Assembly: GCA_963817025.1 (NCBI GenBank)
Contig: CAWFML010000005.1
Location: 1,936,893-2,000,892, forward strand
Length of the DNA stretch: 64,000 bases
Direction: 5' to 3'
Origin: JACMLC01 sp963817025
GTDB lineage: Bacteria > Acidobacteriota > Blastocatellia > Pyrinomonadales > Pyrinomonadaceae
The notes beneath the pieces are model-generated. The model was not told the DNA's origin, did not search any database, and saw nothing but the letters and a program-made list of their open reading frames with translations. Numbering within the stretch: the first letter of the stretch is position 1; the number at the start of each line of letters is the position of its first letter. Below are positions 33,129 through 41,759 of this stretch, piece by piece. Position numbers and translations under genes: made by a program.

Positions 33129-35099
33129 TTCGTTACTAATCGCGCGCGATGCGACGAGACCACGCGCCTTCTCTTTAAACTCTTCGAGCGTCATTGCGCC
33201 GATGTCGCCCTGAACGCGCTCGCGGACGGCGAGCTTGCCTTCTTCCATCTCGCGGTCGCCAAGCACAAGCATAAACGGAATTTTCTGTAACTGCGCGTCA
33301 CGAATCTTGGCTCCGATTTTTTCGCTGCGAAGATTTGTGTCCACACGCAATCCCGCTTCGCGCAACTCGCGCGCGACCTTTTCCGCGTACTCGTTGATAC
33401 GATCCGTAATCGGCAGCACGGCGACCTGCACGGGCGAGAGCCACATCGGGAATGCGCCCGCGTAATGCTCGATCAAGACGCCGAAAAATCTTTCGACAGA
33501 GCCGAACAGAGCGCGGTGAACCATCACCGGGCGATGCGGCTTATTGTCTTCACCGATATATTCAAGCTCGAAACGCTCAGGCAAATTGAAATCCCATTGC
33601 ACTGTGCCAAGTTGCCACAAACGACCGATGGCATCTTCAATCTTAAGATCAATCTTCGGCCCGTAGAAAGCCGCTTCGCCTTCTATGCGCTCGTATGGAA
33701 TGCCGCGCTCGTTCAAGGCATCTGCGAGTTCAGCCTCTGCACTGGCCCAGTCTTCCTCCGCGCCAAGATAAAGCTTGCCTGTGTCATTGCCTTTGACAGA
33801 CAGTTCAAACTTCACCTTCTCGAAACCGAAAGTGCGAAACACCTTGTTGACAAAATCGAGGCAGTCGCCGATCTCGCCTCTAACCTGTTCCGGCGTGCAG
33901 AACAGATGTGCGTCATCAACCGTAAAGCCGCGCACGCGCAGCAAGCCATGTAAAGTTCCCGAAAGCTCTGCGCGATAGACAGTCCCCATTTCCGCGTAAC
34001 GCTGCGGCAGGTCGCGGTAAGAACGCTGCTGCGATTTGTAGATGCCGATGTGAAACGGGCAGTTCATGGGTTTTAACCTGAACTCCGTCTCTTCTATTTT
34101 CGTCGGCGCAAACATCGAATCGCCGTAGCTCTGATCGTGCCCGCTCACCTGCCACAACTCGCGCTTGGCGATGTGCGGCGTGTAGACAAAGCTGTAGTTG
34201 TTCCTGACCAATTCTTCGTACAGGTAATCTTCCATCATCTTGCGGATGATCGCGCCCTTCGGATGCCAGAAGATAAGCCCCTGCCCGTATTGCTCTTGAA
34301 TCGAGAAGAGGTCAAGCTCGCGCCCGATGCGGCGATGGTCACGCCGCTCGGCTTCCTCGCGCTGCTTGAGCCACGTGTCCAACTCTTCCTGCGTGAAGAA
34401 GGCCGTGCCATAGATGCGCTGCATCTGCGGGTTGGCGGCGTCGCCCATCCAGTATGCGCCCGCGAGCGAGAGCAACTTGAAAGCCTTCAGCTTATTCGTG
34501 TTCGGCACATGCGGGCCGAGACAGAAATCTATGAACGGCGAGTTGTCTATGTAGTAAATGCTGACCGTCTCGCTGCCCTTGTCCGCAATCAACTGGCACT
34601 TCAAAGGCTCTTCGCGCTCTTTGAAAACGCGCAACGCTTCTTCCTTCGTAATCTCTTCACGACGATAGGCCAGATTGCGTTTGGAGATGTCGCGCATGCG
34701 CTTTTCGATGACCGGCAAATCGCTGTCGGTCAGGGGGCGCGGCGCGATAACATCGTAAAAGAAGCCATAACGCGGGTCATCCAGAAGGGCCGGGCCGATG
34801 CCGAGTTGCGTGCCGGGAAAGAGATCGAGCACGGCTGCGGCCAAGAGATGCGCGGTCGAATGGCGCAGGACATCCAAGCCTTCGCGCGTCTGCGGCAAGA
34901 CGGGTTCAATCCTCACAGGCTCGCCGTTCTCCTGCGCTTCGAGCGTGAAGGCAAGGTCAACTTCGCGGCCATTGACGCGCGCGGCCAGAGCCTGCTTGGC
35001 TCCCTCGCGGTCAAGCCGTTTCAAAGCTTCAGCAACCGTGACGGGCATAGCCAGTTGAGCCTGCGCGCCGTCTTTAATTTGAACGTTGATTTCGCTCAT
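33096..35099 (-). CDS. thrS: Threonyl-tRNA synthetase
   Basis: The 667-residue class II synthetase has an N-terminal TGS domain (residues 1-65) and the editing domain with HSTAHLLAAAVLDLFPG near residue 80. The catalytic core includes GPKIDLKIEDAIGRLWQLGT and the zinc-site segment LKPMNCPFHIGIYKSQQRSY. An anticodon-binding domain begins near VQVAVLPITDRINEYA. It heads the thrS-infC-rpmI-rplT-pheS block. The last residues (PRPNSQDPG) are not family sequence; they are encoded by an intergenic repeat that has become part of the gene. Confidence 0.97.
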   Translation of the reverse strand: MSEINVQIKDGAQAQLAMPVTVAEALKRLDREGAKQALAARVNGREVDLAFTLEAQENGEPVRIEPVLPQTREGLDVLRHSTAHLLAAAVLDLFPGTQLGIGPALLDDPRYGFFYDVIAPRPLTDSDLPVIEKRMRDISKRNLAYRREEITKEEALRVFKEREEPLKCQLIADKGSETVSIYYIDNSPFIDFCLGPHVPNTNKLKAFKLLSLAGAYWMGDAANPQMQRIYGTAFFTQEELDTWLKQREEAERRDHRRIGRELDLFSIQEQYGQGLIFWHPKGAIIRKMMEDYLYEELVRNNYSFVYTPHIAKRELWQVSGHDQSYGDSMFAPTKIEETEFRLKPMNCPFHIGIYKSQQRSYRDLPQRYAEMGTVYRAELSGTLHGLLRVRGFTVDDAHLFCTPEQVRGEIGDCLDFVNKVFRTFGFEKVKFELSVKGNDTGKLYLGAEEDWASAEAELADALNERGIPYERIEGEAAFYGPKIDLKIEDAIGRLWQLGTVQWDFNLPERFELEYIGEDNKPHRPVMVHRALFGSVERFFGVLIEHYAGAFPMWLSPVQVAVLPITDRINEYAEKVARELREAGLRVDTNLRSEKIGAKIRDAQLQKIPFMLVLGDREMEEGKLAVRERVQGDIGAMTLEEFKEKARGLVASRAISNEVPRPNSQDPG

Positions 35100-35420
35100 C
35101 TCTTTGGTATCCGCTTACAAGGGGCGTGAAATCCTCAAAGCATAAATAGCATCTTCTCATCTATTCATGCACAGACAATCCACGCAACACGAGCTAAACC
35201 GCAGCATGCGGTCTCGCGTTTCTGGAGAAAGCGTCAACCTAAATTTTCGTGTGCCGGTGATGTAAAACGGCAACTACTTTATGATCGGTTTCGATAGGAG
35301 CGCCTTCGCCGCGAGACCGCCTCGGTGGGCAGTCCGGCAATTAAATTTCAGAATCGAGTAAAGTATCGAGTTCGATTCATGACGAAGGTCTTCCGGAGCA
35401 TCCTATCAAAAAATGAAAAA
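35100..35420. other. Upstream region of thrS
   Basis: About 320 bases without a gene. It should hold the promoter of the thrS operon. No T-box (no anticodon-like specifier with a TGGNACCGCG core) was seen. Confidence 0.5.
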
Positions 35421-35465
35421 TGGCAGGCTCGTGCGGATTTGAACCGCTGCCCCCTACCGTGTCAA
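35421..35465 (-). pseudogene. Detached 3' half of tRNA-Val, possible attachment-site copy
   Basis: Forty-five bases match the 3' half of the intact tRNA-Val (38450-38494) at 42 positions, in the same orientation. They run from the anticodon loop (TTGACAC) through the T arm and acceptor 3' strand to TGCCA. The 5' half is missing, so it cannot fold as tRNA. Direct repeats of a tRNA 3' end are the classic footprint of site-specific integration. Confidence 0.85.
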
Positions 35466-35514
35466 ATTACAAGGCCGGATTGTACCAAGACACACAGAGT
35501 AAGCGCAAGTGACA

Positions 35515-35737
35515 CAGAGTATCGCTAGTGGGTCAGTTTGAAATTCTGGTGTCCATCCACGACGAAAGACTCTCCCGCAAAGGCGCAAAGACGCAAAGAA
35601 AAGCTCGCAAAGCGTTGAATGCCATTCGCGCTTTGCGGTCTTGCTTTGCGCCTTTGCGCCTTTGCGGGAAACTGTTTTTTCTTCGCTATTTTTGAAACTG
35701 ACCCACTACCAGAGTATCGCTAGTGGTTCAGTTTGAA
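35515..35737. repeat. Composite element with terminal inverted repeats and direct repeats
   Basis: TAGTGGGTCAGTTTGAAA (35526-35543) is inverted at 35691-35708 with one mismatch. A 28-base direct repeat beginning CAGAGTATCGCTAGTGG occurs at 35515-35542 and 35710-35737 (27 of 28 match). The interior (about 35572-35669) is a CTTTGCGCC-type hairpin beginning TCCCGCAAAGGCGCAAAG. The layout is like a miniature inverted-repeat element with a second copy beginning at its right edge. Confidence 0.8.
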
Positions 35738-35790
35738 CTTCGTAAGGTGTGTCGTGATTCGTGAGTTGTTTTATGAAGAGAGCAACAGTT

Positions 35791-35882
35791 TCACGCTGGT
35801 GGCGTAAAGAGAAGACCGCAAAGAGCGAGTAGCACTCAACCCTTTGCGGCCTTCTCTTTGCGCCTTTGCGCCACCAGCGTGA
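35791..35882. repeat. Inverted repeat, CTTTGCGCCACCAGCG word type
   Basis: TCACGCTGGTGGCG (35791-35804) pairs perfectly with 35869-35882. The inner words AAAGAGAAG and CCGCAAAG also pair with the right arm. The outer stem shares its sequence with the core of the element near 29.3 kb. Confidence 0.9.
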
Positions 35883-35953
35883 GAATCCGGCTCTGTTCCC
35901 CACTCGACGCACACGCTCAAATTGGAAAGCAACAGAGTTTTATTAGCCCCGCT

Positions 35954-38017
35954 TTATCTCAAAACGGAAGCCGCTGGAATTTCGCCCGCCTCGCCGAGCA
36001 TTCCGAGGGGAAAACTATAACTGGTTGCGTACCAAAGGCGTGTGCTCGGACGATAAACGCCGATGTCCATAATACCGTTGCCGTCCCAGTCTCCGGTTTG
36101 CGCGATGTCTTCGGAAATGCCGTATTGTAGCGCGCCTAACTGGTTGTTGGAGCTACGCAGGATATACCAAACGTTGCTTGACTTGCGGCGGACGCAGATG
36201 TCTGCTTTGCCGTCGCCATCGTAATCTGCCGGATGCGGGTCGTCTGTGCCGAGTCCCCACTGAACGCCGTAAAAGCTGTTGTTAGAGCTGCGCAAAATGT
36301 ACCAACTGCCTTGCGACGGGCGGAAAACTGCGATGTCCGCTCGCGCGTCGCCGTCGTAATCTTCTGGAACCGGAATGTCCTCGGCAATGCCGAAGAGCTG
36401 TGCGGAAAACTGATACGTGCCGCTCGTCAGAAAATACCATGCGCCGTCTGAAGGGCGATAAACGGCGAGGTCAGTGCGCCCGTCACCGTTGTAATCGGCG
36501 GGAACAGGCTTGTCCGTGCCCGTGCCAAAATGAATGGTTATCAACGAATTGTCTGAACTGTTGCGGATATACCAAAATCCGTTTGAAGGGCGAAAAACTG
36601 CGTAATCGGTCGCGCCGTCGCCGTCGTAATCGCCCGGCACCGGTTTGTCATCAGGTGCGCCCAGATTAAACGTGCCAGTGAGATTTCCGGGCTGGGCGGA
36701 GAGGTAACGCCAGCGCCCGTCCGTCGCGCGCCAGACCGTCAACTCCGTTTTCCGGTCGCGCGTGAAATCAACGATTTTCGGTTGACCGAAATTGTCGCAC
36801 ACGTTTGTTTTTACCGTGAATTGAGTTTCGTTGAAAATGGTGGAAGGGATTTGCCCGTTAATTTTCGCTGCGTTATTGATGCGGATAAAGTCGGTTTTTC
36901 CGTCGCCGTTGAAGTCACCGACCGGGCGATCAGCATAATAATCTAATCCAAACGGGTAAGCGCGCTGAGTAAACGCGCCCGAGCCGTTATTCAGGCTGAC
37001 GAGGTAACCGGTTCCGAGAGTGCCGGGTTGCGTCGAGATAGAACTGATGAAATCCGTAAAGCCGTCGCCGTTAAAATCGCCAAGTTTCGTTGTCAACGGA
37101 CTCACTGACGACGCCACGGTGTAAGTCGTTTTGGTGAAATTGTTGCTTCCCTGATTAAGCACAACCGTTATCTTTGGAGTGGCCTGATCGCCGACAAAAA
37201 GCACGTCGGGTTTGCCGTCATTATTAAAATCCCTGACCGCTTTAATGGAAAAGCCGCCGCTATCGAGAAAGATCAACGGACTGCTGGCGGTGAATGTGCC
37301 GTTGCCCTGATTGACAATAAGTATCAAGGCGTTGGTCGCGCCGCTAAAATCCATCGAGGCAAAATCTATGTCGCCGTCACCGTCAAAATCGCCATCGAAT
37401 CTGCCCAGGTAATTCGGCGACGGGAGTTGAACCGCCCCGCTGAAGGTGCCGTCGGCGTTTGCTATGCGGTAAAAGCCCGTAGAACTCAAAGAGGTAACTA
37501 AATCCAGCCGCATGTCATTATTCAAGTCCACCAGATTTTCCACTGGCTCGGAGGTTGACAGTGCGGTTGGCGTCATCGGCGTGAACACACCCGCTCCGTC
37601 GTTCAAATAAACCAGAACGTTCGAATCATAACGCACGATCAAATCCGTCTTGTTGTCGCCGTTGAAATCCTCCAGATAATAGCTCCCCTCCCTATACAGC
37701 ACTCCCGGCAGGTTGATTTCCGTTCGCGCTCCAAAACCGCCCGCGCCATCGCCGGGATAAATAAAAATTTTATTGAAATTAACCAGCGAATTAATGTTCG
37801 TGGCGACCAAATCAAGTTTTCCGTCTCCGGTTAAATCAGCGGCAAACTGCTCGTTGAGATCATAAATGTAAACCTGCGGATCGGTAATCGTCCTGCCGGT
37901 CGGTTTAAAGTACGTGCCTTCGCATTGCGCGAAAATGAATACCGCCGAAATAGAATAAATTGCGGCGACCATGAAAATCGAAACCAGATTTTTTATGAAT
38001 TTTTTTGAGCGTGTCAT
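35954..38017 (-). CDS. Secreted FG-GAP/VCBS repeat protein
   Basis: The 687-residue protein begins with a signal peptide (FIKNLVSIFMVAAIYSISAV). It then consists of many FG-GAP-type blades with calcium-binding loops such as DLTGDGKLDLV, DFNGDNKTDLI, DFDGDGDIDFA and DYDGDGATDYA, predicted to form beta-propellers. The C-terminal blades share GxWYILRSSNN and AVFRPSNGFW, a style characteristic of Blastocatellia-like genomes. It is probably secreted or surface-exposed; the ligand is unknown. It is the only gene in the segment bounded by tRNA-Val repeats. Confidence 0.93.
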   Translation of the reverse strand: MTRSKKFIKNLVSIFMVAAIYSISAVFIFAQCEGTYFKPTGRTITDPQVYIYDLNEQFAADLTGDGKLDLVATNINSLVNFNKIFIYPGDGAGGFGARTEINLPGVLYREGSYYLEDFNGDNKTDLIVRYDSNVLVYLNDGAGVFTPMTPTALSTSEPVENLVDLNNDMRLDLVTSLSSTGFYRIANADGTFSGAVQLPSPNYLGRFDGDFDGDGDIDFASMDFSGATNALILIVNQGNGTFTASSPLIFLDSGGFSIKAVRDFNNDGKPDVLFVGDQATPKITVVLNQGSNNFTKTTYTVASSVSPLTTKLGDFNGDGFTDFISSISTQPGTLGTGYLVSLNNGSGAFTQRAYPFGLDYYADRPVGDFNGDGKTDFIRINNAAKINGQIPSTIFNETQFTVKTNVCDNFGQPKIVDFTRDRKTELTVWRATDGRWRYLSAQPGNLTGTFNLGAPDDKPVPGDYDGDGATDYAVFRPSNGFWYIRNSSDNSLITIHFGTGTDKPVPADYNGDGRTDLAVYRPSDGAWYFLTSGTYQFSAQLFGIAEDIPVPEDYDGDARADIAVFRPSQGSWYILRSSNNSFYGVQWGLGTDDPHPADYDGDGKADICVRRKSSNVWYILRSSNNQLGALQYGISEDIAQTGDWDGNGIMDIGVYRPSTRLWYATSYSFPLGMLGEAGEIPAASVLR

Positions 38018-38449
38018 GAGAAACTTCTCCAGTTGTTAGAGGTTTACGGCAAATGCATATTGCAGCCGTCTCATAAATACCAGATTGAATTTACGGGCAG
38101 CGTATGATTTTAAGAATATTTCAACCTGCCGCGCCATCTGGGATATTTGGGGGAGGGCTTGTTCTTCAATTTGCAGCAAGACAAGATTACCGCGCTATCA
38201 CAACTTCTATTTCTCAACCGTCTTGTGCAACCAAAACTTGATAATTTCGCAGTCGTTAGTTTTACAGCTTCGCGGAATACCGCCCTGCCCGAACCTGCTC
38301 AGTCTGGAGCAAGCGAGCCGAAGGCTGGAAGCAAGGCGGAATGCTTTGGAAGCGCTATGTAGGGGAGAATAAAGAGGGTACTGGCACAAACAGCGGCACA
38401 AAAACCGATGATGCTGTGGCTTCTGTACCGCCGTTTTTAACTGGAAATT
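38018..38449. other. Intergenic region between the FG-GAP gene and tRNA-Val
   Basis: Two short overlapping open frames (38085-38372 and 38147-38362, plus strand) lack ribosome sites and recognisable motifs. No other feature is seen. Confidence 0.4.
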
Positions 38450-38524
<75 letters not shown>

Positions 38525-38977
38525 ATAATTAAAACAACTTTCGCCCTTCGAGATACTGTAAAAAGCGAAGTCGTAAGGTAACAAAGGGCTTGCGTTTGTG
38601 TCAAGCAGGCACATTACCTGAAAGAGTTTTTCAACTAACACAATTTGGCGGGCTTATCTCCCGACTAATTAGACACGTAATCTATACGCATGAAAGTTAA
38701 ACTTGCGTGCGGCAAAGCATTCGTTGATTGAGGTCTTGAATGCGCTTATCACTTTTGAAAGCGATCATCTGATTACAATAATTTCTTCATCAAAACATAA
38801 TAATAATTGACGCTTTCAGACCCGCTAACCTATACTCATCTGCAAATGCCGATCTAGAGCGCGGCGTACTCAGGGACAGCCTCCCTAACAAGCAGCATCG
38901 TTGCAATACGCCGTTCTCGAACGTCACATCGTCACGATTTGACCCGCGCCTCTCCGGCGAGAAAGAAGTAGAGCGTT
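38525..38977. other. Intergenic region upstream of the zinc-ribbon gene
   Basis: About 450 bases without a supported gene. It is AT-rich around 38750-38830. Nothing specific was identified. Confidence 0.4.
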
Positions 38978-39850
38978 ATGAGATGCCCCAAATGCAACGC
39001 GGAAACCGAAGCGGACGAGAGGTTCTGCCGAAAATGTGGACAGCCAAGCAATATTTCCTTGAACTCCTCCGCAGATGAACCAGCCGCCGAGCGCAAGACG
39101 CCGGATGTAGCCGCCAAGTCTAATTCAACGAAAATACTCGGTGCGGACTTTGCCCACCCGGCTGGGCCAGTGAAAATGGTTGAGCCGCTCCCAACCGGAG
39201 ATGAGCATTCGACTGGGACGGCTCGCCAACGGGGCCGCAAGTCGCCAATCAGGAGGCTCTTTATTACCTCTATCGTGTTGCAGATCGTCCTGCTCTTAGC
39301 CACATTGACATTTGGTGTCGTCATCTGGAAACGCACGACGCCGCAGGCCATGCCGCCTCAACTGTCACTTAGAGCGATGGTTGAGTTTGTTAAAGAGAGT
39401 GCTAACAGACAACTCATCCTAGAAAAGCTAGAGAGGGATATTGCTGACAGACAGCGCACCAAAGATGAGCAAGATGAGGACATCGCTAAACGCGATAATG
39501 TGATCGCGGATCAAAACATCGAGATCAATCAACTTGATGAGCGGCTGGCGATGGCAAAGGGCGAGTACAACAGACTCCAAGAGCAGATAACAATCGCAAA
39601 GCGCGAACGCAACGCAATCAATACGGAGATTGCAGAAGGAAAGAGGAAGCGGCGCAAAGATGCTCAGATGACCGCCAAAACAAGGGACAAGCAGAAAAGA
39701 AGAGTCGACGAGTTAACATCACAGATCAAGCGTCTTGAGAGACAGAAAGCTCAAAAAGAAAACAGTGTCAAAGACCTTGAGAGGCAGCTTGCCGTAAACA
39801 AAAAAGCTAATTATGGCGGCAGGAATCGTCGGGGGCTTCAGAGGTCATAA
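38978..39850 (+). CDS. Zinc-ribbon, single-pass membrane, coiled-coil protein
   Basis: The 290-residue protein opens with a zinc ribbon (C3, C6, C17, C20 in MRCPKCNAETEADERFCRKC). Next come a polar linker and one membrane helix (LFITSIVLQIVLLLATLTFG, about residues 94-113). A long, highly charged coiled coil follows (residues about 140-280) with heptad Leu/Ile. The family is not known to me. The layout suggests a cytoplasmic metal-binding head tethered to the membrane, with an extended helical domain on the other side. It stands alone and is followed by a terminator-like hairpin. Confidence 0.85.
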   Translation: MRCPKCNAETEADERFCRKCGQPSNISLNSSADEPAAERKTPDVAAKSNSTKILGADFAHPAGPVKMVEPLPTGDEHSTGTARQRGRKSPIRRLFITSIVLQIVLLLATLTFGVVIWKRTTPQAMPPQLSLRAMVEFVKESANRQLILEKLERDIADRQRTKDEQDEDIAKRDNVIADQNIEINQLDERLAMAKGEYNRLQEQITIAKRERNAINTEIAEGKRKRRKDAQMTAKTRDKQKRRVDELTSQIKRLERQKAQKENSVKDLERQLAVNKKANYGGRNRRGLQRS

Positions 39851-39887
39851 GGCTTCGTCGCCTGGCGGAAAGCCGATTCTAAAAGAC

Positions 39888-39932
39888 AGACCCGGAGGGA
39901 CGACATACTCTTTATGTCATTCCTCCGGGTCT
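39888..39932. terminator. Hairpin between convergent genes
   Basis: AGACCCGGAGG (39888-39898) pairs with CCTCCGGGTCT (39922-39932), an 11-bp GC-rich stem. It lies between the zinc-ribbon gene and the convergent oxoamine synthase gene, so it could end transcription from both sides. Confidence 0.75.
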
Positions 39933-39984
39933 AACTATGCGTTCTTCTACGGCCTCTATCTCGGGCAAGCGCGGCTGTTAATTC

Positions 39985-41322
39985 CTAAGCCATGCATTGC
40001 ATCTCTTGCGGCTCATAGTTGAGTTGCGCCCGCGCTTCGTCCAGAGATTGATGGAAGATTTGCACGGCGCGGTTGATCTGCTCTTCTGTGTGAGATGCCA
40101 TGACTTGAAAACGAAAGCGTGCGCGGCCACGCGAGACAGCCGGAAACTCTACCAGATTGGCAATCAGGCCGTTTTGCTCCAGCGCGCGGCTCGTTAATTT
40201 AGCCAAGCTCTCATCGCCCACGCTGACAGGGACTATAGAAGAAGGCTGGCCCAGACATTCAAGGCCGCTCGCAGTAAACGAAGCGCGTAGATGATTGATG
40301 TTCGCCAGTGATTTCGCGCGTAAGAAGTCGCCCTCTTCGGAACGGACAATGCGCAGGGCCGCGTTAACCACTCCGGCCTGAATCGGCGAGAGCGCATTGG
40401 AGAAGGAATGCGAGCCGCCGTAAATACTGATGAAGTGTTTGACGGAAGCGTGATGCGTGGCAAGGAAACCGCCGTTGCTACACAAAGACTTGGAGAACGC
40501 GCCCATCACCAAGTCAATCTTGCCGAGCATGTTCTGCAAACCAATCTGCCCCGTGCCGCCCGGCCCGCTCGCGCCCAAATCGTGCGCCACGTCCACCATC
40601 AAGACTGCGTTATATTCATGACATAGCTCTTGCAGCTTGAAAATATCCGGGCTGTCGGAGTCCATCGAGAACAGTCCTTCGGAAACAACAAGAATGGCAT
40701 TCTCAGTATCCTTATCACGAATTCGCTTCAGCTTGCGGCGGGCATCCTCTATGTCGTTGTGCCTGAAGAAAGTGTGCTTCTCCGTCGCGGCGCGTGCGCC
40801 CTGCATGAGGCAGGCGTGCGAGTTCTGGTCCAGAACAATGTAATCGTTGGGACGCACGAGTCCGACGATTGTGCCAAAGCCTGCGGCCCAGCCCGTCGGG
40901 AACAGCAAGACATGATCTGCCTGAACTAAGTCCGAGATCGACCGCTCAAGCTGGCGCGAAAGCCCCGTGTTGCCCTGCAAGATAGCAGACGCTGCGCTGT
41001 GCGGCCCGTAATCACTCAAAGCTCTGATGGCCGCGTCGTGAATCGCCGGATGTCCGGCCAGCCCCAAATAATCCTGCGAGCCAAAGTTGATGCCTTCGAC
41101 CATCACGCCGTTTGAGCTTCTGACACGCGCAAGCGTTGCAGGCGAGGTCTCAAGCGAGCGACTGTAAGGCCACGTGCCTAACTCAATGCGTTGATTAAGC
41201 CAGTCGCCGAGCGCCTGTGTCCGGTCAATAAGATGAGAGCCTTTCGGATGCGAGAACATTCCGAGGTGTTTGGTAAAAGCTTCCGATTCTTTAATATCCG
41301 CCGCTGGCGTTTGAGGTAACAT
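39985..41322 (-). CDS. Alpha-oxoamine synthase family PLP enzyme (KBL/AONS/SPT-like)
   Basis: The 445-residue fold-type I enzyme resembles 8-amino-7-oxononanoate synthase, glycine C-acetyltransferase and serine palmitoyltransferase. These condense an amino acid with an acyl-CoA. YLGLAGHP, DQNSHACLMQG (with stacking H170), D244 and H247 in MVDVAHDLGASG, and the PLP lysine K278 in FSKSLCSNGG are visible. The usual DEAH motif reads DVAH, and the Arg of the conserved GxGxxGSR segment appears absent. The substrate may therefore differ from the biotin-pathway enzyme. No bio, kbl or sphingolipid genes lie next to it. The call to the superfamily is secure; the reaction is not. Confidence 0.85.
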   Translation of the reverse strand: MLPQTPAADIKESEAFTKHLGMFSHPKGSHLIDRTQALGDWLNQRIELGTWPYSRSLETSPATLARVRSSNGVMVEGINFGSQDYLGLAGHPAIHDAAIRALSDYGPHSAASAILQGNTGLSRQLERSISDLVQADHVLLFPTGWAAGFGTIVGLVRPNDYIVLDQNSHACLMQGARAATEKHTFFRHNDIEDARRKLKRIRDKDTENAILVVSEGLFSMDSDSPDIFKLQELCHEYNAVLMVDVAHDLGASGPGGTGQIGLQNMLGKIDLVMGAFSKSLCSNGGFLATHHASVKHFISIYGGSHSFSNALSPIQAGVVNAALRIVRSEEGDFLRAKSLANINHLRASFTASGLECLGQPSSIVPVSVGDESLAKLTSRALEQNGLIANLVEFPAVSRGRARFRFQVMASHTEEQINRAVQIFHQSLDEARAQLNYEPQEMQCMA

Positions 41323-41759
41323 TATGACTCCTATGGTATTTATGTTTGCCGAGCACAGGTCTGTGCTCCTGTGGTTTTCTGGTCGAGCAGTGTTGACGTG
41401 TATATGCTTGTCTTCTTTGTCTGCTGCTTAAATCGGGGGCGTCGTCGAATTAGAGATGCACAAGTTAGACTCTCTTGAGCATAAACTTCTCTGATTATGG
41501 AAAGCTTCGGGAAAGCTTTGGCAAGAGGTAAAAGCGTGGGCTAACGGTTGAAGAGTGAAACTCAACTTTTAATGAAAATGCGAGCATACACGCGAGGCAT
41601 GCATCGCACGGCCTTCTAAATTGTCATGGATTTGATAAGGAACGAGGAAAGCTCTAAAACGCTCCTGTCAGGGGACGGGGCGCAGATTAAGCTTTCTGGA
41701 CCAGAATGTCAACAATAAAGTACGAAAGCAGATGGCAGGCGATGAAAGACTTCATGCAA
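41323..41759. other. Intergenic region between the oxoamine synthase and ABC-F genes
   Basis: About 440 bases with no convincing gene. A small hairpin (GAGCACAGGTCTGTGCTC near 41350) is visible; nothing else specific. Confidence 0.4.

Larger units (their letters stand above)
35466..38449. mobile_element. Segment bounded by tRNA-Val 3'-end repeats, putative decayed integrated element
   Basis: The 2,984-base interval lies between the intact tRNA-Val and the direct repeat of its 3' half. It contains the FG-GAP gene, two repeat elements and non-coding sequence, but no integrase, so it would be a remnant or trans-mobilised element. The border repeats are seen directly; the mobile origin is inference. 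Confidence 0.5.

Noticed and set aside
34137..35129. 330-codon open frame opposite thrS
   Set aside because: Antisense shadow of a conserved gene.
35421..35465. Functional tRNA
   Set aside because: The 5' half (D arm and acceptor 5' strand) is missing, so no cloverleaf can form.
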